Shown here piece after piece: positions 18,495 to 26,003 of a DNA stretch of 45,789 nucleotides. Source of the stretch: Streptomyces sp. Isolate_45 (GTDB taxonomy: Bacteria; Actinomycetota; Actinomycetes; Streptomycetales; Streptomycetaceae); assembly GCF_024721315.2 (NCBI RefSeq), contig NZ_JANFAK020000060.1, forward strand, positions 1-45,789. The letters are read 5' to 3'. Below the pieces are notes generated by a model. The model was not told the DNA's origin. It was given only the letters and a program-made list of their open reading frames with translations, and made no database searches. Positions within the stretch are counted from its first letter, which is position 1; each line of letters opens with the position of its first letter. A program made the translations under genes and the position numbers.

Positions 18495-20240
18495 GTGAGC
18501 ACGCTCGGTAGCTTCATCTGGTCCATCGCTGACCAGCTTCGGGGCCCCTATCGCCCCAACCAGTACGGGACTGTGGTCCTCCCGTTCACGATCCTGCGGC
18601 GGCTCGACTGCATCCTTGAGCCCGATCAGGCGACGGTGCGAGAACTGGCAGCGAAGTTCGAGAACCCGAACCGGCTCAAGGTCGAAGTCAAGAAGGCCAC
18701 AGGGCGGACCTTCTACAACACCTCCAACTACTCGTTCGCGAACTTGCTGGCCGACGCGGACGGGCTGGCGGACAACCTGGCCGACTACATCGACCGGTTC
18801 TCCAGCGACGTGGACGTGTTCGAGTACTTCGACTTCAAGAAGGAGATCCTGGCTCTGGAGAAGGCCGGGCTCCTACGCGAGATCGTCAAGTCCTTCGGTA
18901 AGGTCGACCTCCACCCTGATGTGGTGTCGAACTCCGACATGGGTGACGCCTTCGAATACATCATCCGCAAGTTCAACGAGGCAGCGAACGAGACCTCTGG
19001 CGACCACTACACGCCGCGTGACGCGATCCGGCTGTTGGTCGACTTGCTCTTCGCGGAGAAGGACGTCGACCTCACCGAGGGCGGCATTATCCGATCGCTG
19101 TACGACCCCACCGCCGGCACCGGCGGCATGCTCTCCCTGGCCGAGGAGCACCTGCTCGCCGAGAATCCTGGCGCGAAACTGGGCTTGTACGGTCAGGAGT
19201 ACAACCCGCAGTCGTATGCCATCTGCAAGTCCGACCTGCTCGCCAAGGGCCACGACGCGACCAACATCGCCTTCGGCAATACGCTGACCGACGATGCCTT
19301 CAGGCGCCGCCAGTTCGACTACTGCATGTCCAACCCGCCTTACGGTGTGGACTGGAAGCAGTACGCCAAGGCGGTCAAGGAGGAGCGCGACTCGGCCGGC
19401 CCCTGCGGCCGCTTCGCACCGGGCCTCCCCGCGACATCCGACGGGCAGATGCTCTTCCTGCTCCACCTCGCCCACAAGATGCGCGCACCCGAGGATGGCG
19501 GCGGCCGCGTCGGCATCGTCATGAACGGCTCTCCGCTCTTTAGTGGCGCCGCCGAATCCGGCCCTTCCAACATTCGCCGGTGGCTGCTGGAGAAGGACCT
19601 TGTCGAGGCGATTGTCGCCCTGCCGACCAACATGTTCTTCAACACCGGCATCGCCACCTACATCTGGATTCTGGGCAACACCAAGCACCCCGACCGCGAG
19701 GGCAAGGTGCAGCTGATCGACGGCACGTCGTTCTGGACCAAGATGCGCAAGAACCTCGGATCCAAGGGACGTGAGATCAGCGACCATGACCGCGCCGAGA
19801 TTGTGCGGCTGTACGACGGTTTCGAGGACGCCGATCCCGACTACTCCAAGGTGCTGCGCAACGACGAGTTCGGCTACTGGACTGTCACCGTCGAGCGTCC
19901 CCTGCTCGATGAGGACGGGAAGCCTGTCGTCGACCGCAAAGGCATCCCGAAGCCCGACCCGAAGAAGCGTGACACCGAAAACGTGCCCTTCACCTACGGC
20001 GGCTCAATCGCCGGTGCGGCAGGGGAGCTTGAAGTCGTCCAGGCGTATTTCAACGCAGAGGTGAAGTCGCATGTGCCTGACGCCTGGATCGACAGGGCCA
20101 AGACCAAGATCGGCTACGAAATCCCCTTCACCCGCCAGTTCTATAAGTACGTTCCACCTCGCCCTCTAGCCGAGATCGATGCCGACCTGGAAAAGCAGGT
20201 TGCCAAGATTCTTGACCTGCTGCGGGAGGTAGAGCAGTGA
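18495..20240 (+). CDS. hsdM: Type I restriction-modification DNA methyltransferase subunit
   Basis: A 581-residue HsdM, which methylates adenine (N6) in the bipartite site chosen by HsdS. The N-terminal HsdM_N helical domain (LGSFIWSIADQLRGPYRPNQYGTVVLPFTILRRLD) is complete. The AdoMet-binding motif I is DPTAGTGGM (204-212) and the catalytic motif IV is NPPY (280-283, SNPPYGVDWK). The motif PTNMFFNTGIATYIWIL and a long C-terminal helix follow. GTG 18495 has GAGGAA upstream. Its stop overlaps the hsdS GTG by four bases (GTGA). GC content and codon use are visibly looser than in the core genes to the left. Confidence 0.97.
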   Translation: MSTLGSFIWSIADQLRGPYRPNQYGTVVLPFTILRRLDCILEPDQATVRELAAKFENPNRLKVEVKKATGRTFYNTSNYSFANLLADADGLADNLADYIDRFSSDVDVFEYFDFKKEILALEKAGLLREIVKSFGKVDLHPDVVSNSDMGDAFEYIIRKFNEAANETSGDHYTPRDAIRLLVDLLFAEKDVDLTEGGIIRSLYDPTAGTGGMLSLAEEHLLAENPGAKLGLYGQEYNPQSYAICKSDLLAKGHDATNIAFGNTLTDDAFRRRQFDYCMSNPPYGVDWKQYAKAVKEERDSAGPCGRFAPGLPATSDGQMLFLLHLAHKMRAPEDGGGRVGIVMNGSPLFSGAAESGPSNIRRWLLEKDLVEAIVALPTNMFFNTGIATYIWILGNTKHPDREGKVQLIDGTSFWTKMRKNLGSKGREISDHDRAEIVRLYDGFEDADPDYSKVLRNDEFGYWTVTVERPLLDEDGKPVVDRKGIPKPDPKKRDTENVPFTYGGSIAGAAGELEVVQAYFNAEVKSHVPDAWIDRAKTKIGYEIPFTRQFYKYVPPRPLAEIDADLEKQVAKILDLLREVEQ

Positions 20241-21436
20241 CGCGCTTCGGTCACGCGATGGAGAAAATCGACGAGCGGATCCCGGGTGTCGAACTTCCGC
20301 TCATGTCGGTGTCCCAGACGCGAGGTGTCATCCGGCGAAGCGAGTTGACGGACGCCCCTCAGCGCGCTGAGTCCCTCGACAACTACAAGGTGTGCCGAGC
20401 CAACGATCTTGTCTTCAACAAGATGAGCATCCGCTCTGGCGCTATGGGCGTCGCGGCAGAGGATGGGTTGGTTACATACCACTACGAGGTCATGCGACCA
20501 CGCCAAGGGACCGACCCACACTTCGTCGCGTACCTGATGAAGTCTTCGTGGTTCACCGCGGAACTCATCAAGCGCGAGCGGGGAATCGGTGCAGGCGACC
20601 AAGCCAACGTTCGGACCACGGAGGTGCCGTTCTCGGTCCTGAAGACGATCGATGCCTACATTCCCGACCGCGCCGAACAGCGGGCCATCGCTGACTATCT
20701 CGACCGCGAGACGGTCCGCGTCGACACACTGATCGAGGAGCAGCAGCGGTTGATCGAGATGCTCCATGAGCGGAAGGCGGCTGTCATGGCAATGGCCACT
20801 GCCAGCGGGGAACCGGTCGCGCTTAGGCGCGTCGTCACCCGGATCCGCCAGGGGTGGAGCCCCAACTGCGACTCCGCCGCTGTGAATGGGGTGACGGAGT
20901 GGGGGGTGCTGAAAGTTGGATGCTCAAACAGTGGGAGGTTCGACCCGACGCAGAGTAAACGGCTACCGGATGAGACAACGCCCAGGTCAGAGTTTGTGGT
21001 CGAGCCTGGAGAGATCGTCATGTCCAGGGCTAATACTAAGGAATTGGTCGGGGCCTCCGCTGTGGTGGACCGCGCCTATCCGCGCTTGATGCTCAGTGAT
21101 CTTAATTACGGGCTGACCGTTTCCAGTGGAGTGGATCCGGAGTTTGTTTCCTATGCTCTCCGATCTGGTCACGCCAGATACCAGATCAGCCTTGCATCAA
21201 AGGGGACCAGTCCAACGATGCAGAAGATTTCGCAGCGGGATATCAGGAATCTAATTCTGCAGTTTCCGCCGTTGGATGAGCAACGTCGAATCGTTGCAGA
21301 TCTTGATGATCAGACGGCTAAGATCAACTCGTTGATCGCCGAGACTGAGCGGTTCATCCAGCTCGCTCGCGAACACCGATCCGCGCTGATCACGGCGGCC
21401 GTGACAGGGCAGATCGACGTACGAGAGGTGGCGTAA
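20237..21436 (+). CDS. hsdS: Type I restriction-modification specificity subunit
   Basis: A 399-residue HsdS with two target-recognition domains. TRD1 is about 10-150 and ends in PDRAEQRAIADYLDRETVRVDTLIEEQ, the first conserved helix. TRD2 is about 195-345 and ends in PPLDEQRRIVADLDDQTAKINSLI, the second helix, which closes with ALITAAVTGQIDV. The two helices set the spacing between half-sites. Both TRDs look complete, so the subunit should be functional, but the site cannot be read from sequence. TRD2 (about 20900-21270) is clearly AT-richer than the rest of the operon, suggesting domain exchange. The TAATG overlap couples it to hsdR. Confidence 0.95.
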   Translation: MTRFGHAMEKIDERIPGVELPLMSVSQTRGVIRRSELTDAPQRAESLDNYKVCRANDLVFNKMSIRSGAMGVAAEDGLVTYHYEVMRPRQGTDPHFVAYLMKSSWFTAELIKRERGIGAGDQANVRTTEVPFSVLKTIDAYIPDRAEQRAIADYLDRETVRVDTLIEEQQRLIEMLHERKAAVMAMATASGEPVALRRVVTRIRQGWSPNCDSAAVNGVTEWGVLKVGCSNSGRFDPTQSKRLPDETTPRSEFVVEPGEIVMSRANTKELVGASAVVDRAYPRLMLSDLNYGLTVSSGVDPEFVSYALRSGHARYQISLASKGTSPTMQKISQRDIRNLILQFPPLDEQRRIVADLDDQTAKINSLIAETERFIQLAREHRSALITAAVTGQIDVREVA

Positions 21437-24400
21437 TGGCCGACCACAATGAGGAGGTCTTCGAGAAAGAGATCTGCGAGTACCTCGGGGCCCGCGGCTG
21501 GCTGCACTCGGTGAACGACCACGACGGCGGCGAGTACGACCGCGAGCGGGCGCTGTTCCCGGCGGATCTGTTCGCGTGGCTGGAGGCGACGCAGAAGACG
21601 GCGTATGAGAAGGCACTGAAGGCGGCAGGTTCGCAGGAGAAGTTCCTTGACGTGCTGACCGCAGCTTTGGATAAGCCGCTTGAGCATGGCGGCGGGACGC
21701 TGAACATCCTGCGCAACGGGGTTCAGTACATCGGTGGCGGCCGGTTGAAGATGGCACAGTTCCGCCCCGAAACCTCTCTCAACGCGACCACTGTGTCGCA
21801 TTACGAGGCGATGCGGGTGCGGGTGGTGCAGCAGGTGCACTTCTCGACTGCCGACCAGCGCACCTTTGATCTGGTGTTCTTCGTCAACGGGCTCCCGGTG
21901 GCCACGGTCGAGCTGAAGACCGACTTCACCCAGTCGCTGGACGAGGCGATCAACCAGTACAAGCATCGCCGCAATCCATTGACGAACGGGCGCCCGGAGC
22001 CGCTGCTGTCGTTCGGCCACCGGGCGCTGGTGCACTTCGCGGTCTCCAACGGCCTGGCGGCCATGACCACGAGGCTGGAGGGCGAGAAGACCCACTTCCT
22101 TCCGTTCAACATCGGCTTCGACAGTGGTGCTGGCAACCCGCCCGGTGCGGACGGCGGGTCGGCGACGGCGTACCTATGGGAACGCGTCTGGGAGAAGCAC
22201 GCCTGGCTGAACGTCATCGGGCGGCTGATGATCGTGCAGACCAAAGAGGAGTGGGACGTCACCACCGGCACCTCGGTGCGGCGTAGGAGCATGCTCTTCC
22301 CGCGCTTCCACCAATGGGAGGCCGTCACGAGCATCGTCGCCGCAGTGAAGGAGGAGGGTGTCGGGCACCGGTACTTGATTGAGCACTCGGCCGGGTCAGG
22401 AAAGACGAACACCATCGCCTGGACCGCCCACGGGCTGGCCCGCCTGCATGATGCCGACGACAAGAAGGTCTTCGACTCCGTCATCGTGGTCGTGGACCGT
22501 ACCGTGCTCGACTCCCAGCTGCAGGATGCGATCCGGCAGATCGACGGGAACAAGAAGATTGTCGCGACGATCAGCCCTGAGGACGTCCGCAAGGCCGGCG
22601 CGAAGTCAAAGTCGGGTCTGCTTGCGCAGGCGCTGAAGAACGGCGAGCTCATCATCGCGGTGACGGTGCAGACCTTCCCGCATGCGCTGGAAGAGATCCG
22701 GACCGACACCGGCCTGAAGGGCAAGCGATTCGCCGTGATCGCTGATGAGGCGCACTCCTCCCAATCGGGGCAGATCTCCTCGAAGCTGAAGCAGGTACTG
22801 ACGGCCGAGGAGCTCAAGGAGATCGAGGAGGGCGGCGAGGTCGATGTGGAGTCGGTGCTGGCATCGGAGATGACCGAGCGGGCCGAGTCGGAGAACATCT
22901 CCTACTTCGCCTTCACCGCGACGCCGAAGAACAAGACCCTCGAACTGTTCGGCCGCAAGGAGCCCGACGGCAAGCCGCGCGAGTTCCACCTGTACTCGAT
23001 GAAGCAGGCGATCGAGGAGGGCTACATCCTCGACGTTCTCAAGGGTTATCAGTCCTACGACACCGCGCTGAAGATCGCCGGCAGGGCCGAGAGCGGTGAC
23101 GGGGGAGAGGTCGAGGAGGCCGCCGCCCGCAAGGGACTGATGAGGTGGGTTCAGCTCCACCCGACGAACGTCAGCCAAAAGGTGCAGATCGTCGTCGAGC
23201 ACTTCCACGCCAACGTCGCCTACCTCCTCGAAGGCAAGGCGAAGGCCATGGTGGTGACCGATTCGCGCAAGTCCGCGGTGAAGTACAAGCTGGCGATAGA
23301 CGCCTACATCGCCAAGCGTCGCGCCGAAGACGCCTCATACAACTACCGCACTTTGGTCGCCTTTTCGGGCGGGGTGGCGATGCCAGAGGATGAGACCTGG
23401 CATACCGACTGGGGTCCGCAGCCGTCGAAGGACGACGAGTTCACCGAGGCCAACATGAACCCCGGTGCCGGGGCCGATCTGGCGGCCGCGTACAAGGGCG
23501 ACACGTACAAGATCATGCTGGTCGCCAACAAGTTCCAGACCGGGTTCGACCAGCCCTTACTCTCGGCGATGTACGTCGACAAGAAGCTGTCGGGCGTCAC
23601 CGCCGTGCAGACGCTCTCGCGCCTCAACCGCACCCACCGCACCGCTGGTGGGGAGCAGAAGCGCAAGACGTTCGTCATCGACTTCGCCAACAAGCCCGAG
23701 GACATCAAGACGGCCTTCGAGCCGTATTTCAAAAACGCGACTCTGGAGACCGAGACCGACCCGTATGTCGTCGTGCACCTGGCCAACAAGCTCGCCCAGG
23801 CCGGGATGTACACCGAGGACGATGTCCGCAGGGTCGCCGAACTGTGGGTGACGCGGAAGGGAAACAACGCTCTCTCGGCGGCGATCAGCCCGGCGCAGCA
23901 CGACTTCCGGCGCCGCTACACGCGGGCGATCGAGGAGGAAGACAAGGTCAAGCTCCAAGAGCTCGACCTGTTTCGCAAGGACGTCTCTACCTACGTACGG
24001 CTCTACGACTTCATGTCCCAGATCGTCGACTACGGCGATCCCTACATGGAGATGCTTTCGATCTTCTTGCGCCTGCTGGAGAAGGTGATTGCCGAGTCTG
24101 CTTGGGCGGCCGACGTGGATCTCTCCGAGGTTGTGCTGGTCGGGGTCAAGCACAGCAAGACGATCCCGGTCGACATCTCACTCGTGGGTGACGGACAACT
24201 GAAGGGCATCAGCGCCGCCGGCACGGGGGCGAAGAAGGACCCGAAGTATGTCGCCCTTCAGGTCGTCATAGACAAGATGAATGACCTATTCGGCGCTGAA
24301 ACGTTCGCTGCCTCCCAGGTCAGGGAGTTCGTACATGGCCTCGTGCAGCTTCTGCTCGCTGACCCGAACTTGGTCCAGCAGACCAAGGTGAATTCCAAGA

Positions 24401-24582
24401 AGCAGTTCCTGGAGTCACAGGATTTTCAAGCCGCCGTCACGGAGGCAGTCGCAGAGAATCAGGACGCCCACAACACGATGGCTGACTACTTCTTCACCGA
24501 TGGGCCGGCCATCAACGCGATCATCGTTGCCCTTGCGGATGCCTTCTACGAATCAGCAGTCGATCAGCAGGTGGACACCTGA
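21436..24582 (+). CDS. hsdR: Type I restriction endonuclease/translocase subunit
   Basis: A 1048-residue HsdR. The N-terminal PD-(D/E)XK nuclease has Asp145 and ELK at 159-161 in FDLVFFVNGLPVATVELKTD. The SF2 motor follows, with Walker A AGSGKT (319-324), DEAH at 437-440 and motif III FTATPKNKT. The helicase-2 half includes KFQTGFDQP and LSRLNRTHR, then a C-terminal helical domain for docking on HsdMS. No frameshift or missing motif is seen, so cleavage activity should be intact. Its ATG overlaps the hsdS stop. Codon 708 is TTA (23557-23559), a codon read only by bldA tRNA in Streptomyces. Confidence 0.96.
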   Translation: MADHNEEVFEKEICEYLGARGWLHSVNDHDGGEYDRERALFPADLFAWLEATQKTAYEKALKAAGSQEKFLDVLTAALDKPLEHGGGTLNILRNGVQYIGGGRLKMAQFRPETSLNATTVSHYEAMRVRVVQQVHFSTADQRTFDLVFFVNGLPVATVELKTDFTQSLDEAINQYKHRRNPLTNGRPEPLLSFGHRALVHFAVSNGLAAMTTRLEGEKTHFLPFNIGFDSGAGNPPGADGGSATAYLWERVWEKHAWLNVIGRLMIVQTKEEWDVTTGTSVRRRSMLFPRFHQWEAVTSIVAAVKEEGVGHRYLIEHSAGSGKTNTIAWTAHGLARLHDADDKKVFDSVIVVVDRTVLDSQLQDAIRQIDGNKKIVATISPEDVRKAGAKSKSGLLAQALKNGELIIAVTVQTFPHALEEIRTDTGLKGKRFAVIADEAHSSQSGQISSKLKQVLTAEELKEIEEGGEVDVESVLASEMTERAESENISYFAFTATPKNKTLELFGRKEPDGKPREFHLYSMKQAIEEGYILDVLKGYQSYDTALKIAGRAESGDGGEVEEAAARKGLMRWVQLHPTNVSQKVQIVVEHFHANVAYLLEGKAKAMVVTDSRKSAVKYKLAIDAYIAKRRAEDASYNYRTLVAFSGGVAMPEDETWHTDWGPQPSKDDEFTEANMNPGAGADLAAAYKGDTYKIMLVANKFQTGFDQPLLSAMYVDKKLSGVTAVQTLSRLNRTHRTAGGEQKRKTFVIDFANKPEDIKTAFEPYFKNATLETETDPYVVVHLANKLAQAGMYTEDDVRRVAELWVTRKGNNALSAAISPAQHDFRRRYTRAIEEEDKVKLQELDLFRKDVSTYVRLYDFMSQIVDYGDPYMEMLSIFLRLLEKVIAESAWAADVDLSEVVLVGVKHSKTIPVDISLVGDGQLKGISAAGTGAKKDPKYVALQVVIDKMNDLFGAETFAASQVREFVHGLVQLLLADPNLVQQTKVNSKKQFLESQDFQAAVTEAVAENQDAHNTMADYFFTDGPAINAIIVALADAFYESAVDQQVDT

Positions 24583-24595
24583 GTAGACGCCGAGG

Positions 24596-24955
24596 TCAGA
24601 CGTCCTTGATCTGTACGCGGTCGCCGCACAGTTTCGACCAGCCGTCGCGATCCGAGGTCAGCACGAGGACGGGTGCCGGCGAGCGGAGCGACATCGCGGC
24701 TATGAGGGCGTCGATGGCGTACTTGTGGCCGTGCAGGCCGCCGGCGTCGCTCAGCAGCTGCACCGCGGTGAGACTGTCCGCCTGGGTGACCTCCTGGACC
24801 TAAGGCGGGAGAGCAGCCAGCGCAGTCGGGCGGTATCCGTCTTCCCGTAGACGGCATCCACCGCCGTCGGGGCCCGACACGAGGACGGCTACGCCCACGC
24901 GCCGAGCAGCCTCGATCCGGGTGATCATCCGGCGATCGTTGCGCAGCACCAGCGA
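24596..24955 (-). pseudogene. Decayed PIN-domain (VapC-like) gene
   Basis: Reading the minus strand, three frames join into one PIN-like protein. SLVLRNDRRMITRIEAARRVG lies at about 24955-24890. A frame change near 24869-24876 leads to TAVDAVYGKTDTARLRWLLSRL, and a second near 24795-24803 leads to QADSLTAVQLLSDAGGLHGHKYAIDALIAAM and PVLVLTSDRDG, ending at TGA 24598-24596. The HxYAIDA and LTSDRD motifs carry the later acidic residues of the PIN nuclease site. The first acidic residue and start codon are missing, and unrelated sequence begins where they should be, about 50 bp from the right-hand direct repeat. It cannot make a functional toxin as read. No antitoxin is visible. Confidence 0.7.
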
Positions 24956-25002
24956 CCTGGCCGCAGGCTCCCCGCAAGTGGGAGCTCTGCAGGTCGGAAG
25001 AG

Positions 25003-25048
25003 GGGGTCGGACTCTGGCGAGTCCGACCCCTTCCGCATTCCCGTGCTG
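25003..25048. repeat. Right copy of 46-bp imperfect direct repeat flanking the RM island
   Basis: The counterpart of 18255-18300 (33 of 46 bases identical, last 12 exact). Its first 28 bases form a hairpin with perfect 11-bp arms, GGGGTCGGACT (25003-25013) and AGTCCGACCCC (25020-25030), and a 6-nt loop. The hairpin may act as terminator between the convergent island and Uma2 genes. Confidence 0.65.
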
Positions 25049-25053
25049 ACTTT

Positions 25054-25635
25054 TCAGCTGTTGCGGGGCGGCGTGAGCTTGTCGAGGTCCAGGCTGACCT
25101 CGAAGGGCACCGGGCGCCGGAGGGTGCCCCGGAAGATCCCGGCGGGCGCGTAGGCGCCGGTGGGTTCGTCGAGCTCGTAGACGTGGACGACGGGCGCCCC
25201 GTCCTCGTCCTCGATGCACCAGTAGTGCCGGATGCCGGCCTCCGCGTACTTGCGCAGCTTTACCGTGCGATCGCGATGGGCGGACTCCGGGGATACGGCC
25301 TCCACGACGAGCTTCACGTCCTCCGGGGCGTACCAGGTGCGGTCGGGGTCGTAGGGCAGGTCTGTCAGCAAGAGGTCCGGCTCGGGGCGGTTGCGGGCAT
25401 CGAGGCGAATCGTCATCTCCCGCTCGACCTCGAATCCGGCCGGTGCCTGCGCCATGAGTGTGGTGGTCAGGGCGGTGACGAGGCGGCCGTGCCAGGACCT
25501 CTGGGGCGACATCATGAAGACGAGGGCTCCGTCGATCAGCTCGGTGTGGCGGGGTGCCTCGGGGAGGCGGTCGAGGTCCTCCGCGAACCAGCCTTCCGCG
25601 CGCGGCGGGCGCATCCAGTCGGGCAGTGCGGTCAT
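25054..25635 (-). CDS. Uma2-family (DUF820) restriction-endonuclease-fold protein
   Basis: A 193-residue protein of the Uma2 family with a PD-(D/E)XK-type core: RHTELIDGALVFMMSPQRSWHGRLV at the start, EPDLLLTDLPYD in the middle (Asp of the active site), VKLVVEAVSPES (Glu) and KLRKYAEAGIRHYWCIED. The family is greatly expanded in streptomycetes and cyanobacteria; its biological role is unsettled. It lies just outside the right-hand repeat and points towards it. ATG 25635 gives the usual short N-terminus. No partner gene is evident. Confidence 0.9.
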   Translation of the reverse strand: MTALPDWMRPPRAEGWFAEDLDRLPEAPRHTELIDGALVFMMSPQRSWHGRLVTALTTTLMAQAPAGFEVEREMTIRLDARNRPEPDLLLTDLPYDPDRTWYAPEDVKLVVEAVSPESAHRDRTVKLRKYAEAGIRHYWCIEDEDGAPVVHVYELDEPTGAYAPAGIFRGTLRRPVPFEVSLDLDKLTPPRNS

Positions 25636-26003
25636 GGCTTCACGGTAGCGGGCCGCAGCTCAGGTCGAGGAGCGAACGGTCCCGGCGAGTGCGGTGGGGA
25701 GTGGAGTTCCGGCGACTCGGCGCAACTCGATCCGGGGCCCTGTTCGCCCCACCGCCCATGGTCGGCCGGCGGGGCCGGACCCCGTCGTCCTCCCGGAGGC
25801 GGGCGGGGCGGATCCCGTGGGAATCAGGCTTGGCGTCGAGCCGCGATGTTCGCAGGAGGGGGAGGGGGCGCCCGGATCGGCGAGCCGGGCGCGGTCGTCC
25901 GGCGGGGGGTCGAGGCCGGTGTCCGGCCGCTCGCGGCTGCCGCTGGGGGTGGGGCAACTGACGTAGGGTCAGCGGGAATCGGGTGGAAGCGGGGGAGCGC
26001 GTG
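25636..26003. other. Intergenic region between Uma2 and EccA-like genes
   Basis: 368 bp between divergent genes with no convincing coding frame. The only structure I see is the short inverted repeat CTGAC-GTAGG-GTCAG at 25958-25972, about 30 bp before the EccA-like start and overlapping a possible -10 element (GTAGGGT). Confidence 0.5.

Noticed and set aside
21436..24582. Possible inactivation of hsdR
   Set aside because: Nuclease, Walker A, DEAH and C-terminal motifs are all present in one frame; no frameshift seen.
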